Source: Litorilinea aerophila
GTDB lineage: Bacteria; Chloroflexota; Anaerolineae; Caldilineales; Caldilineaceae
DNA: 40,132 bases
Assembly: GCA_945905745.1 (NCBI GenBank)
Contig: CAMDQF010000016.1
Coordinates: 1-40,132, forward strand
Reading direction: 5' to 3'
This document shows, piece by piece, positions 1 to 8,630 of the stretch (positions are counted from its first letter, which is position 1; the number at the start of each line of letters is the position of its first letter). The position numbers and the translations under genes were made by a program. The notes beneath the pieces were generated by a model. It was not told where the DNA came from. It made no database searches and saw nothing but the letters and a program-made list of their open reading frames with translations.

Positions 1-60
1 AAATTAGGCCACCGTTTGAAGTCACTGCATTTGTCAACCCCCTGAGATCCCAAAGAGCCA

Positions 61-194
61 TTGGGTATTGGCAGGTCGCGAGTGAGCAGTCACCAATTAT
101 CAGTTGCGGATACGCGACCCACTGATAACTGGTCACTGCTCACGTTTTACTTTCCCGCCTAAACATCCCTGCCCAATACCCAGTACCCAATATC
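61..194. repeat. 7-nt-periodic intergenic repeat with inverted arms
   Basis: The gap holds a 23-nt arm at 82-104 that pairs with 121-143 (21 of 23 positions complementary). Three heptamers, cccaata, cccagta and cccaata, run from 172 to 192, and an inverted partner word (ttgggtattgg) sits at 61-71. The arms use the same vocabulary (gtcact, atcagt, actgataact) as the repeat at 15237-15383. No coding frame is supported here. It may act as a hairpin 3' of the minus-strand exporter gene, but there is no clear T-run. Confidence 0.75.
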
Positions 195-202
195 TTCTTT
201 CC

Positions 203-1174
203 TCACCCCGGATAGCGCCGAATCCCATAAAATCCCCGTAGCCGCTCCGCTCCCCCCTTCCAGTTGAGCAGCGCCAGCCCTAGGAAGATCACAGCCATCC
301 CGGCCAGCATCGGCCAGGTGACCCGTTCGCCCAGAAAGAGCGCGCCGCAGGTGGTGGCGACGATGGGGATGATGTAGGAGGTCTGGGAGGAGACTGTGGC
401 ACCGAAACGTTGGATGATACGGAAGCTGACGATAAAGCCGAAGAAAGTGGAGAAGGTGGCATAGGCCAGGGCTGCATAACCGCTGTTGACCACCCCACTC
501 AGGTCATAGCCTACGGTGGCGATTGTGACCAGATTGATTGCAATCGCTGCGGAGAACATCCGCACGCTGGCCACATCGAAGCCATCGGCGCTGCCCAGAA
601 AACGCTTGCCATAGACGCCCCCCGTGGCCGAGCCTAGAATCCCCACACCGGTCCAGGCATAGCCCCGCCAATCGGCCTGAGCAAAGGAGGCCAGACCAGT
701 CTCGCCCCTCATCAGTAACAGCCCGGCACCGGCAAAAGCCACCAGCACCCCCAGCACTTTCATTCGGGTCAGGTTCTCGTCCTGCAGGAAAATCTCCGCC
801 AGAATGATTGTGACCGCGGGGTTGAGCGTCAGTAGCAAGGAGGTGACGCCGCTGGACTGGTATTGCAGACCCAGAATCACACTGGTCATCGGGATGGCCG
901 TGCCGATAACGCCCAGCACGGCCGCGTGCTTCCAGAGGTAGAGGCTGCGGGGCCAGGCCCTCGAGCCGATGAAAAGATAGGCGGCCAGATGGAGGGAAGC
1001 GGCAATCGCCAGACGCAGGGAGGTGTAGACCCGGGGGTCCCACTGGCCCACGCTGAAGCGGGAGACGACGAGGGACGAGCCAAAGAGCAGGCCAATAAAG
1101 AGCACATAGGGGACAGCCGAGCAGCGCAGATTCAATGGGAAAATCTCCTGTGGGCCAAGGCTAATTCCAGCCAT
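203..1174 (-). CDS. DMT superfamily (EamA-type) transporter
   Basis: This 323-residue integral membrane protein belongs by composition and length to the drug/metabolite transporter family: about ten hydrophobic segments in two repeated EamA halves (roughly residues 20-155 and 170-305). Family members export amino acids, metabolites or drugs with the proton gradient; the substrate here cannot be told. The first half has the family-typical stretch with SSGVTSLLLTLNPAVTII and the second half repeats it with SSQTSYIIPIVA. The start at 1174 gives an N-terminus of about 20 polar residues before the first segment; an internal start is possible. The gene is transcribed away from the mrp operon, with a 179-bp divergent gap, and is probably monocistronic. 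Confidence 0.85.
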   Translation of the reverse strand: MAGISLGPQEIFPLNLRCSAVPYVLFIGLLFGSSLVVSRFSVGQWDPRVYTSLRLAIAASLHLAAYLFIGSRAWPRSLYLWKHAAVLGVIGTAIPMTSVILGLQYQSSGVTSLLLTLNPAVTIILAEIFLQDENLTRMKVLGVLVAFAGAGLLLMRGETGLASFAQADWRGYAWTGVGILGSATGGVYGKRFLGSADGFDVASVRMFSAAIAINLVTIATVGYDLSGVVNSGYAALAYATFSTFFGFIVSFRIIQRFGATVSSQTSYIIPIVATTCGALFLGERVTWPMLAGMAVIFLGLALLNWKGGAERLRGFYGIRRYPG

Positions 1175-1232
1175 TCGCAGACTTTCTCCAGCCGCTGGAG
1201 TAGTGCCGGCCTTTTCCCAGATTTGGCAGAAG

Positions 1233-1261
1233 TTGGAAATTATTCTAAGATCGACTATAAT
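1233..1261 (+). promoter_or_regulatory. sigma-70-like promoter for the mrp operon
   Basis: TTGGAA at 1233-1238 and a perfect TATAAT at 1256-1261 are separated by 17 bp. The expected start of transcription (~1268) leaves an 85-nt leader before mrpA. A second TTGACA/TTGACG pair at 1271-1282 has a TAAAAT at 1304-1309, but the spacing (21-27 bp) is too long for a standard promoter. Confidence 0.5.
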
Positions 1262-1353
1262 AATTTGGTATTGACATTGACGCCCAAATGGTAGCGCGCA
1301 GGCTAAAATAACGCAACCTGACCAATACGTTCTGAATACGAAACCGTCCTTCT

Positions 1354-3747
1354 ATGCTTCTCGCCTTTCTTCTCGCCCTTTTCATATCCGGCATCCTCCT
1401 CTGGCTTGCCCGCCCCCACAACAAACCGATTGTAGGTTGGCTCTCCATCCTCCCACCGGGAATTATCACCGTCTGGCAATTGCTGCGCATCCCGCAGATT
1501 GCTGAAGGCAATTTCTACAGCGAGCGCTGGGAATGGATGCCCAGCCTGGGGCTGGAGATCAGCTTCCGGCTGGACGGGCTGGCCCTGCTCTTCGGTCTGA
1601 TTGTGGCAGGCGTGGGCGCAGGGGTCGCGCTCTATACCCATTATTATTTAGAGAAGCAACCCCGTCAGGGCTATTTCTATTTGGCCCTTTTTGCCTTTAT
1701 GGCCTCGATGCTGGGGTTGGTTTGGGCGGACAATCTGCTCACCCTCTTTGTCTTTTGGGAGGGGACGAGCATCACCAGCTATCTGCTCATCGGCTACGAC
1801 CACGAAAGTGCCCGGGCCAGGGCAGGGGCGCGCAACGCGCTGATCATCACCGGCGCGGGCGGGCTGGCGATGCTGGTTGGATTAGTCATCCTGGGCCAGA
1901 GCGCGGGCAGCTACTCGATTTCACAAATTATTGGGGCGGACGGGCTGCGGGAGAGCGCCCATTATGGCGTCGCTGTTGTTCTGATTTTTGTGGGCGCCTT
2001 CACCAAATCCGCCCAATTCCCTTTCCACTTCTGGCTGCCCGGCGCGATGTCTGCACCCACGCCCGCCAGCGCCTATCTCCACTCAGCTACAATGGTCAAA
2101 GCGGGCATCTTTCTCCTGGCCCGGCTCCATCCCGCGCTAAGCGACACACCCCTCTGGTTCTGGGGGTTGCTGATTTTTGGCGGCATCACAATGCTGATCG
2201 GTGCATTCTTCGCTATCGGCAACTACGACATCAAAGCGCTCCTAGCCTATGCCACTGTCAGCCAGTTGGGGATTCTGACGATGCTGCTGGCCTTTGGCAG
2301 CGAGTACGCGGTACTGGCCGTCGTCGTCGGCATCCTGGCCCACGCGCTCTACAAAGGGCCGCTCTTTCTGGTGGCGGGCATTGTGGATCACGCCACAGGC
2401 AGCCGGGACATCCGCCGCCTGGCCGGGCTGCTGCGCGCCATGCCGCTGACCGGCGTTGTGGGGCTGCTGGGGATTGTCTCGATGGCTGGTCTGCCGCCCA
2501 CTTTTGGCTTTCTGGCCAAGGAATTGCTCCTGGAAAGCGGCTGGGAGATGATCGGACACGGCGAGGTGTTGGCTGGTTGGTTGGTCTTTGGTGGCGCAGC
2601 CGTGGCTGGTGCGCTTTTTGTGGCCTATAGCCTGACTCTGCTTTGGGAGCTTCTTCTGCGCCGGGAAGCCGATGTGGCGGATGAGGCCCACGTCCACCAT
2701 CCGCCCAGTTTCGGTTTCGTGCTTGCGCCGCTGGTGCTCGTCCTGCTCGGCACAGCCGCCCCCTTTCTGCTGGGTCCGTTGGCCCAACTCATCGATCCGG
2801 CAGCCACTGCTATCAGTAACGAATCCATCCGCAGCCATCTAGCTCTTTGGCATGGCTTTACCCCCGTCTTCATCACCAGTTTGGCCGCCATCGGAGCGGG
2901 CGTGCTGCTTTTTCTGGCCCGGGGGGGTTTTCGCCGCTTCCTGGGGCAGATGCCGCAGGGATTGCGCGGGGTCGTCCTCTTCCAGCGCTCACTGGATGGT
3001 TTGTACTGGCTGGCCGATCGCACGGCCCGGCTGGTGCAGGGCCACACGCTCGCCACCCAGGCTGCTATCGTGCTTCTGGTAGCCTTTGTACCGGTGCTGG
3101 CTGCGCTTTCCCATACCTCTTTAGGCGCACTGTTGCCGGATCTGGGCAGCCAACCCATCGGCTGGCCTCCATTGATCCTTGCCTTTTTGCTGGCCCTGGC
3201 CGCCTGGGTGACAGTCCGCGCACGCAGCCGGATGAGTGCGATCATCAGCCTGGGCGTTGTCGGGGTGATTGTCACACTTTTTTATGTGTTCTTCAGCGCT
3301 CCAGATCTGGCCCTGACCCAATTGCTGATCGAAGTGCTGACGCTCGTCTTGCTTGTGCTGATCTTTTATAAATTGCCGGAAGAGGAACGCCCGCGGATGG
3401 GGCGATTGCGCCAGGCAGGGATCGTCTTTGTCGCGCTCTGTGCCGGGGTAATGGGCTTTGTGCTGGTTCTCTTCAACGGCAGCCCGGCGATGGATGCTGG
3501 CACTGTCATCAACAGCTTCTTCATGGACTATTCGGTGCCGTTGGGCCACGGAGCCAATGTCGTCAATGTCATCATCGTAGATTTTCGCGGCTTCGACACA
3601 ATGGGCGAGATCACAGTGCTGGCTTTGGCTGCGCTGGGCGGCTATGCCCTGTTGCGTGCGCCGAATGTGCGTCTGCCTGACCCTTTGCAGCGGCGCACTG
3701 CCAGCACAGAGAAACAACCAGAAAAGGAGGATGAGGGCGATGCCTGA
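1354..3747 (+). CDS. mrpA: Mrp Na+/H+ antiporter subunit A
   Basis: MrpA is the largest subunit of the Mrp-type multisubunit cation/proton antiporter in the cytoplasmic membrane. The 797-residue length matches one-piece MrpA/MnhA. The NuoL/MrpA-like proton-channel core spans about 70-430, with the conserved Glu136 in FVFWEGTS, Lys218 in FTKSAQFPFHFWLP, His243 and Lys249. The C-terminal part carries the MbhD-like motif APDLALTQLLIE (~650) and the MbhE/MrpB-like motif NVIIVDFRGFDTMGEITVL (~745-765), so the D/E-type modules are fused as usual in MrpA. No Shine-Dalgarno is evident before ATG 1354, although a promoter lies 93 bp upstream. The gene overlaps mrpB by 8 nt. Confidence 0.95.
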   Translation: MLLAFLLALFISGILLWLARPHNKPIVGWLSILPPGIITVWQLLRIPQIAEGNFYSERWEWMPSLGLEISFRLDGLALLFGLIVAGVGAGVALYTHYYLEKQPRQGYFYLALFAFMASMLGLVWADNLLTLFVFWEGTSITSYLLIGYDHESARARAGARNALIITGAGGLAMLVGLVILGQSAGSYSISQIIGADGLRESAHYGVAVVLIFVGAFTKSAQFPFHFWLPGAMSAPTPASAYLHSATMVKAGIFLLARLHPALSDTPLWFWGLLIFGGITMLIGAFFAIGNYDIKALLAYATVSQLGILTMLLAFGSEYAVLAVVVGILAHALYKGPLFLVAGIVDHATGSRDIRRLAGLLRAMPLTGVVGLLGIVSMAGLPPTFGFLAKELLLESGWEMIGHGEVLAGWLVFGGAAVAGALFVAYSLTLLWELLLRREADVADEAHVHHPPSFGFVLAPLVLVLLGTAAPFLLGPLAQLIDPAATAISNESIRSHLALWHGFTPVFITSLAAIGAGVLLFLARGGFRRFLGQMPQGLRGVVLFQRSLDGLYWLADRTARLVQGHTLATQAAIVLLVAFVPVLAALSHTSLGALLPDLGSQPIGWPPLILAFLLALAAWVTVRARSRMSAIISLGVVGVIVTLFYVFFSAPDLALTQLLIEVLTLVLLVLIFYKLPEEERPRMGRLRQAGIVFVALCAGVMGFVLVLFNGSPAMDAGTVINSFFMDYSVPLGHGANVVNVIIVDFRGFDTMGEITVLALAALGGYALLRAPNVRLPDPLQRRTASTEKQPEKEDEGDA

Positions 3748-4168
3748 ACTCTATTTGCGCCTGTTTGATCGCATCCTGACGCCGGTGCTCTTGATCTTGA
3801 CCCTTTTTCTTCTCTTGCGTGGTCACAACCTGCCCGGTGGCGGTTTTATCGCCGGGCTGATGGCCGCCACGGCCTTTCAATTGCAGATTCTCAGCCAGGG
3901 CGAGGCAACCGTACGCGGCCAGGTGGGCCGCTTTCTCCAGCCCGGCATTGGCATTGGGCTGCTGGTAGCTCTGGGCGCGGGGTTGGCGGGTGTGCTAGAT
4001 TCAGACTTCTTTAAGGGCCTCTGGTTCGACATCCCCCTCGGCGCGCTCGGTCATCTGGAGATCGGGACGCCAGTCATCTTCGATCTGGGCGTCTTTATTG
4101 TGGTGACATGTGTCGTCACCTCCTATCTGCTCGGTCTGAACGCAGTGGCGGAAGGGGTGGACGCATGA
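3740..4168 (+). CDS. mrpB: Mrp antiporter subunit B
   Basis: This is MrpB, a small membrane subunit of the Mrp complex, 142 residues with four hydrophobic segments. The signature GGGFIAGLMAATAFQLQIL near residue 30 and the acidic-glycine pattern GTPVIFDLGVFIVV near 110 are typical. I place the start at ATG 3740 (MPELYLRLFD) because AAGGAGG at 3724-3730 is the correct 9 nt upstream; ATG 3731 in the same frame is too close to it. Longer extensions lie inside mrpA. The gene overlaps mrpA by 8 nt and mrpC by the ATGA at 4165-4168, indicating translational coupling. Confidence 0.93.
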   Translation: MPELYLRLFDRILTPVLLILTLFLLLRGHNLPGGGFIAGLMAATAFQLQILSQGEATVRGQVGRFLQPGIGIGLLVALGAGLAGVLDSDFFKGLWFDIPLGALGHLEIGTPVIFDLGVFIVVTCVVTSYLLGLNAVAEGVDA

Positions 4169-4698
4169 CCCACCTGATTCTCGCGCTGACGGTGGGCATT
4201 CTCTTTGCATGCGGGGTCTATCTCGTCATGCGCCGCGGACAGATCAAACTGATTCTGGGGCTGGGGCTGCTCAGCCACGGCGTCAATCTGCTCCTCTTCG
4301 GTTCTGGCCCGCTGACACTGGGCAAACCACCGATCTTTTCCGACAAGAAGAACTTTCTGGCCGAATTGGCCCAGGGCGGGATGGCAGACCCCCTCCCCCA
4401 GGCGCTCATCCTCACGGCGATTGTGATCAGCTTTGGTATCACCGCTTTTATGATTGTCCTAGTCAACCGCCGCCACACCATCACCAACTCGGATGTGGTG
4501 CAGGGCGAGCTATTGCCTCTGCTGTTGGAAGGCGACCCCTTCGCTGCGGAGAGGCAGGAAAGCAGCGGCTACGATTGGCTTGCTTACGAAGTGGATGAAG
4601 TCTACGAACGGGGACGTAGGGGAGAGAAGGGCAGCCGGATTAGTTCGGATGCGGACGAATCCGCCGCTTTGGAACGGGAAGGGTACGATCAGCGATGA
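4165..4698 (+). CDS. mrpC: Mrp antiporter subunit C
   Basis: MrpC is the NuoK-like membrane subunit. The 177 residues contain three transmembrane helices in the first ~110 positions, with the family motif LGLGLLSHGVNLLLF around 35 and the helix DPLPQALILTAIVISFGITAF around 80-100. The region after residue ~115 is a hydrophilic, charged tail (rich in E, D, R), longer than the ~110-125 residues usual for MrpC, probably a disordered cytoplasmic extension. The start at 4165 uses the ATGA overlap with the mrpB stop; the frame also extends upstream but only inside mrpB. It ends in an ATGA overlap with mrpD at 4695. Confidence 0.93.
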   Translation: MTHLILALTVGILFACGVYLVMRRGQIKLILGLGLLSHGVNLLLFGSGPLTLGKPPIFSDKKNFLAELAQGGMADPLPQALILTAIVISFGITAFMIVLVNRRHTITNSDVVQGELLPLLLEGDPFAAERQESSGYDWLAYEVDEVYERGRRGEKGSRISSDADESAALEREGYDQR

Positions 4699-6275
4699 AC
4701 CCAAATCTCCTCGCCGCGCCGATTGCGATCCCCCTCCTTGTGGCCGCTCTGCTGCTGGCTGTCTCCCGCTGGGATGGGCAACAGAATATCGGCTTGCAGC
4801 GCTGGCTGGCTGCGGCCGCGCTCTCTGTCAATCTGATCGTTGCCCTGGCGTTGGCCCAGTTTACTTTGGGTGGTCAGCGGCTGGTGCTGCAGATGGGCGG
4901 CTGGGTTGCCCCTTTTGGCATCACCTTCATCGCTGACGGGCTGACTGCCATCCTGCTCACCCTGACCGCGCTGGTCTCCCTGGCTGTGCTACCCTTTGCC
5001 ATCGCCACCATTGACCGGCACCGGGAGCGCATGTCCTTTTACCCCCTCTGTCTGGTGCTGGTGATGGGGGTGAACGGGGCCTTTCTGACCGGGGATTTCT
5101 TCAACCTCTACGTCTTCTTTGAGGTGTTGCTGATGGCGAGCTTTGTGCTGCTGACCATCGGCGGCCAGCCGGCCCAGACCCACAGCGGCATCCGCTATGT
5201 GGTGCTGAATCTGCTCGGCTCCCTCGTCTTCCTGGCCGCGGCGGGCATCGCCTATGGCACACTAGGTACGCTCAATATGGCCCAGATGGCCGAACGGCTG
5301 GACGCCGCGCCGATGGCCGTGCGCACACTGCTGGCGGGAATGCTGCTGGTGGCTTTCGGCAGCAAAGCAGCGCTCTTTCCCCTCTTCTTCTGGCTGCCCA
5401 GCAGCTATCACACCCCGCCCCCCGCAGTGACCGCGCTCTTTGGCGGGCTGCTGACCAAAGTGGGTGTCTATACCCTTTTCCGCAGTTTCACCCTCTTTTT
5501 CCCAGACCTGCTGGCGGCTTGGCAGCCCCTTCTCCTGGGGATTGCCGGGGCCACAATGCTTGTCGGCAGCCTGGGCGCGATGGCCCAGCCGACAGTGCGC
5601 CGGGTTCTCAGCTTCCACATCATCAGCCACGTGGGTTTTATGCTGATGGGGCTGGCAGTGGCGCTGCAAGGGGAGAGATTGGCGGTGGGCTTTGGTCTGG
5701 CCGCAGCTATTTTGTATATGGCCCACCACATGCTGGTCAAGACCGGGCTGATGCTGGCCGGTGGCGCCGTGGAGATTGAGATGGACGGCGACCGCTTGAC
5801 AAGCATCGGCGGCTTGGTGCGGCAACGTCCACTGCTGGCTCTGCTCTTCTTCCTATCGGCCATCTCCCTGGCGGGCATCCCTCCCTTCAGTGGTTTTATC
5901 AGCAAATTGAGTCTGCTCCAAATTACCCTGGACAGCGGTCATTGGATGGTAGCCGGGGTGAGTATTGTCGCCAGTGTGCTGACGCTGATCAATGTCATGC
6001 GTCTGTGGCGGGAGGCCTTTTGGGGCAAGTATGAGCATCCGGGTCGGCCGGCTACCCATTTGCTGGATGCGCCCGTGCGCCGCTGGTTGGTGCTGGGTCC
6101 TGTGGCCGGGTTGCTCTTGCTGAGTCTGGGGCTGGGGCTTTTCGGGGAGCGTTTCTTCCAGATGAGCACCACTGCGGCCGTACAGGCCCTGGATCGGGCA
6201 GGCTATATCGCCGCAGTAAGCCCTGTGCAGCCGGAGAGCGTGGCCGGACCGGACGAGAAGGGAGCGCACGACTAA
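4695..6275 (+). CDS. mrpD: Mrp antiporter subunit D
   Basis: MrpD is the second antiporter-like (NuoM/NuoN-type) subunit of the Mrp complex and one of the two proton/cation channel subunits. It has 526 residues with about 14 hydrophobic helices. The key residues of the channel are visible: Glu143 in NLYVFFEVLLMASF, Lys224 in FGSKAALFPLFFWLP and Lys255 in LLTKVGVYTLF. The C-terminal ~25 residues are hydrophilic. The start overlaps the mrpC stop (ATGA) and the TAA stop overlaps the mrpE start (TAATG), so translation is coupled on both sides. Confidence 0.95.
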   Translation: MNPNLLAAPIAIPLLVAALLLAVSRWDGQQNIGLQRWLAAAALSVNLIVALALAQFTLGGQRLVLQMGGWVAPFGITFIADGLTAILLTLTALVSLAVLPFAIATIDRHRERMSFYPLCLVLVMGVNGAFLTGDFFNLYVFFEVLLMASFVLLTIGGQPAQTHSGIRYVVLNLLGSLVFLAAAGIAYGTLGTLNMAQMAERLDAAPMAVRTLLAGMLLVAFGSKAALFPLFFWLPSSYHTPPPAVTALFGGLLTKVGVYTLFRSFTLFFPDLLAAWQPLLLGIAGATMLVGSLGAMAQPTVRRVLSFHIISHVGFMLMGLAVALQGERLAVGFGLAAAILYMAHHMLVKTGLMLAGGAVEIEMDGDRLTSIGGLVRQRPLLALLFFLSAISLAGIPPFSGFISKLSLLQITLDSGHWMVAGVSIVASVLTLINVMRLWREAFWGKYEHPGRPATHLLDAPVRRWLVLGPVAGLLLLSLGLGLFGERFFQMSTTAAVQALDRAGYIAAVSPVQPESVAGPDEKGAHD

Positions 6276-6814
6276 TGTCCCGCCTTCTGATCATCAATCT
6301 TTTTGTCTCTCTGCTTTGGCCCACCCTCAACGGGGAGTACAGCCTGAGTGCGCTCTTTACCGGCTTTTTGCTCGGTTTTGTGGTTTTGTCCATCGTCAAG
6401 CGCAGCTATGGCAAGTTCTTTTTCTATGCCACTGGGTTTCTGCTTTACGTGCTCTACGCGATTCTGCAGAGCAATCTCAAACTGGCCTGGCTTGTCCTGG
6501 CCGCGGTTGTCAACCCAGCCACCCAGTTGCAGCCGGGTCTGGTGGCTGTGCCTCTGCGGATCACCGACCCTTTCGAGCGCACGCTATTGGCCTCGGTGAT
6601 CACCCTGACGCCAGGCACGATCAGCGTAGACTTGGGCCGCCGCGATGAACAGGACGTCCTCTACGTTCATGCCATCGATCTGCGCGACCCAAACGCTTTC
6701 CGCCGGGAAATCAGGGAAGATTTTGAAGATCGCATCCTCTACCTGCACGATTTGAAGTCCGATATGGCGGATGAGGGCGGGTTGTCGGGGAGTGCCGAGG
6801 GAGGGAAGCAGTGA
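6275..6814 (+). CDS. mrpE: Mrp antiporter subunit E
   Basis: MrpE is a small accessory membrane subunit needed for assembly or activity of Mrp complexes. The 179-residue protein has two to three N-terminal hydrophobic helices followed by a cytoplasmic domain with the family motif ASVITLTPGTISVDL near 105-120 and a histidine/aspartate segment HAIDLRDP. A ~20-residue glycine/serine-rich tail follows the conserved domain. It starts in the TAATG overlap with mrpD and ends in a GTGA overlap with mrpF at 6811. Confidence 0.93.
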   Translation: MSRLLIINLFVSLLWPTLNGEYSLSALFTGFLLGFVVLSIVKRSYGKFFFYATGFLLYVLYAILQSNLKLAWLVLAAVVNPATQLQPGLVAVPLRITDPFERTLLASVITLTPGTISVDLGRRDEQDVLYVHAIDLRDPNAFRREIREDFEDRILYLHDLKSDMADEGGLSGSAEGGKQ

Positions 6815-7092
6815 ACGAAGCGCTATTCGATTGGTGGCTCAACGGGCTGATGATCCTTCTGGCTCTCTCGCTCTTGATCTGCTTTGTGCGTCTCTATCTT
6901 GGCCCGGATCTGCCCAACCGCACGGTGGCCTTTGACCTGATCGCGGTCCATGCCGTGGGCATCTTTGCGCTCTTTGCTGTGCAGTATTCGTCAACGGTGC
7001 TGCTGGAAGGGGCAATTGTGACGGCAGTGCTCGGCTTCCTGGGCACAGTGATGTTGGCGCGCTTCCTGGAGCGCGGCCGACCCAGCCAATAG
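6811..7092 (+). CDS. mrpF: Mrp antiporter subunit F
   Basis: MrpF is a 93-residue membrane subunit with three hydrophobic helices. The motif LYLGPDLPNRTVAFDLIAVH in the first cytoplasmic loop is diagnostic for the family. The start is GTG at 6811, overlapping the mrpE TGA; this is the only start that preserves the conserved N-terminal helix. A 12-bp gap separates it from mrpG, the only non-overlapping junction in the operon. Confidence 0.93.
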   Translation: MNEALFDWWLNGLMILLALSLLICFVRLYLGPDLPNRTVAFDLIAVHAVGIFALFAVQYSSTVLLEGAIVTAVLGFLGTVMLARFLERGRPSQ

Positions 7093-7104
7093 ACGGATCA
7101 ACCG

Positions 7105-7449
7105 ATGAACCCATTGCTCAGCGACCTTCTTATCTTACTACTTGCCACTGTTGGCGTGATCTTTATGCTGATCAGCGCGCTGGGCATTCTGCGCCTGCCC
7201 GATGTTTTTACCCGTATGCACGCGGCGGGCAAGGCGGCCACACTGGGTGTCAGTTGTCTGCTCCTGGCCGCCGGCATCTTCTTCGACAACGCTGCCCAGT
7301 TCTGGGAGATGGTGGCGCTGATCGCCCTCTTCTTCGTCACCGCACCGATTGCCACGACGACGATGGCCCGGGCCGCCTATCGCACGGGCAAGCCGGAAGA
7401 TTTTCGATTGGTTGTGGATGAGATGGCGGAGGTGAAACGTGAAGAGTGA
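7105..7449 (+). CDS. mrpG: Mrp antiporter subunit G
   Basis: MrpG closes the Mrp complex gene set. The 114-residue protein has three hydrophobic helices and the conserved family signature LRLPDVFTRMHAAGKAATLG around residues 30-50. The last ~20 residues are hydrophilic. It overlaps the following GNAT gene by 11 nt, so that gene is probably co-transcribed with the antiporter. Confidence 0.93.
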   Translation: MNPLLSDLLILLLATVGVIFMLISALGILRLPDVFTRMHAAGKAATLGVSCLLLAAGIFFDNAAQFWEMVALIALFFVTAPIATTTMARAAYRTGKPEDFRLVVDEMAEVKREE

Positions 7450-7894
7450 GAAAGCAATCGTCACCCTCCGCGAAGTCACCGCCGAAACCGTGCGCGCCAT
7501 CTGCGATCTGAAAGTGGCAGAGAATCAGCGCAATTTCGTCGCCCCCAACGCCGTCTCCATTGCCCAGGCTTATTTTGAGCGGGACAACGCCTGGTTCCGC
7601 GCCGTTTACGCCGACGAAACACTTGTGGGCTTTCTGATGCTGGACGATGACCCCGCCAACGCAGAGTATGGCCTTTGGCGTTTTATGATCGACGCACGCT
7701 ATCAAGGCCATGGTTATGGTCGGCAGGCACTGGAACTCCTCATCGCCCATGTGCGCACCCGGCCTGGCGCCACCGAACTCCTCACAAGTTGCGTCCCCGG
7801 CGATGGCAGCCCTTGTCCCTTCTACGAACGGATGGGCTTTGTCTACACCGGCGAGGAAGACGACGGAGAGCTGGTCATGCGGCTGATCCTGTGA
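7439..7894 (+). CDS. GNAT acetyltransferase, polyamine-type
   Basis: This 151-residue protein transfers acetyl groups from acetyl-CoA. The acetyl-CoA loop is YQGHGYGRQA near residue 80-90, preceded by LWRFMID, and the C-terminus has the PFYERMGFVYTGEE strand-loop typical of SpeG/BltD/PaiA-like polyamine acetyltransferases. The N-terminal segment with QRNFVAPN also fits that group; spermidine or a similar amine is therefore my best guess for the substrate. The start is GTG 7439 inside the end of mrpG; no other start keeps the conserved N-terminus. Its 3' end is duplicated about 0.8 kb downstream (8631-8718), beyond a toxin-antitoxin module. Confidence 0.85.
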   Translation: MKSEKAIVTLREVTAETVRAICDLKVAENQRNFVAPNAVSIAQAYFERDNAWFRAVYADETLVGFLMLDDDPANAEYGLWRFMIDARYQGHGYGRQALELLIAHVRTRPGATELLTSCVPGDGSPCPFYERMGFVYTGEEDDGELVMRLIL

Positions 7895-7950
7895 GACATC
7901 CCCTATTATCCATGCCTTTATATGCGTCCCAACCCTCACCTTTCACTGTT

Positions 7951-7980
7951 TTGACAATCCCCACTGGCAACGCGTAGAAT
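7951..7980 (+). promoter_or_regulatory. promoter of the brnTA module
   Basis: TTGACA (7951-7956) and TAGAAT (7975-7980) are 18 bp apart. The surrounding words match the promoter at 11100-11128 (shared ctgttttgacaatcc, then TAnAATAG). Transcription from ~7987 would give a ~90-nt leader before brnT. Confidence 0.6.
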
Positions 7981-8079
7981 AGTAAATGGACTGTCCCATA
8001 CAGATTTCCCAAGTTGGCAAACCGATAACATGCAATAGGTGATGCGCGGTAACAATTCGAAGGAAGCTGTGTCAGGCAT

Positions 8080-8358
8080 ATGCGCTTTGAATGGGATGAG
8101 AAAAAGAACAGAACGAACATTCGTGACCACAAACTTGATTTTGTGGATGTGCCTCCTGTTTTTAGCGGCCCAATGCTGGTCGAATCGGATGAGCGGGAAG
8201 AGTATGGCGAAGACCGTTGGGTTGGTATTGGCTTTCTGAGAAACGTTGCCATCGTTGTAGTGTTTACTGAACCTCGGCGGGATACGATTCGTATCGTATC
8301 AGCCCGAAAGGCAAACAAACGTGAACGCAATCGATATGAACAATCGCTCAAAAACTGA
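8080..8358 (+). CDS. brnT: BrnT family ribonuclease toxin
   Basis: This is a type II toxin of the BrnT family (RelE-like fold ribonuclease that inhibits translation). The 92-residue protein has the family layout: N-terminal FEWDEKKNRTNIRDHKLDF, a central RWVGIGFL strand and the C-terminal signature RIVSARKANKRERNRYE with the active-site Arg/Lys cluster. Length is normal for BrnT. It is followed by an overlapping BrnA antitoxin gene, and a sigma-70-type promoter lies 100 bp upstream. The Shine-Dalgarno is weak (AGG close to the start). The whole module lies between a GNAT gene and a duplicated piece of that gene, suggesting it arrived by insertion or recombination. Confidence 0.9.
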   Translation: MRFEWDEKKNRTNIRDHKLDFVDVPPVFSGPMLVESDEREEYGEDRWVGIGFLRNVAIVVVFTEPRRDTIRIVSARKANKRERNRYEQSLKN

Positions 8359-8611
8359 CTGGGATGCATTCGAGGCAATGACGGATGAAGAGATCGATTA
8401 CTCTGACATTCCGCCTCTGGATGATGATTTTTTTGACCGGGCCGAACTCCGGCAGCCCGAACCGTCACCAGTAGTTGTAACAGTGCAAATTGATCCGGCT
8501 GTCTTTGCCTGGTTCAACGCCCAGGAGGATGGATGGGAGCGGAAGATGCGGGCAGCCTTGCGCATATACGTTGACGCCCATACAGAAGATCAGCCGCTCC
8601 CTATTGGTTGA
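8336..8611 (+). CDS. brnA: BrnA family antitoxin
   Basis: BrnA binds and neutralises BrnT and usually represses its own promoter. The 91-residue protein has the characteristic acidic N-terminal stretch TDEEIDYSDIPPLDDDFF, which contacts the toxin, and a C-terminal ribbon-helix-helix region (VTVQIDPAVFAWFNAQ, then a helix with WERKMRAALRIYV). I chose ATG 8336 (MNNRSKTDW) because family members begin close to the RSxTDW motif; GTG 8321 in the same frame would add five residues. The gene overlaps brnT by 23 nt, which couples expression. Confidence 0.88.
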   Translation: MNNRSKTDWDAFEAMTDEEIDYSDIPPLDDDFFDRAELRQPEPSPVVVTVQIDPAVFAWFNAQEDGWERKMRAALRIYVDAHTEDQPLPIG

Positions 8612-8630
8612 TTGTGTCAAAGTCACAAAG

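Noticed and set aside
1354-7449. Respiratory complex I (nuo) or membrane-bound hydrogenase operon
   Set aside because: The antiporter-like subunits are homologous, but the MrpB, E, F and G signatures and the absence of peripheral NuoB/C/D/I-type subunits fix it as Mrp.
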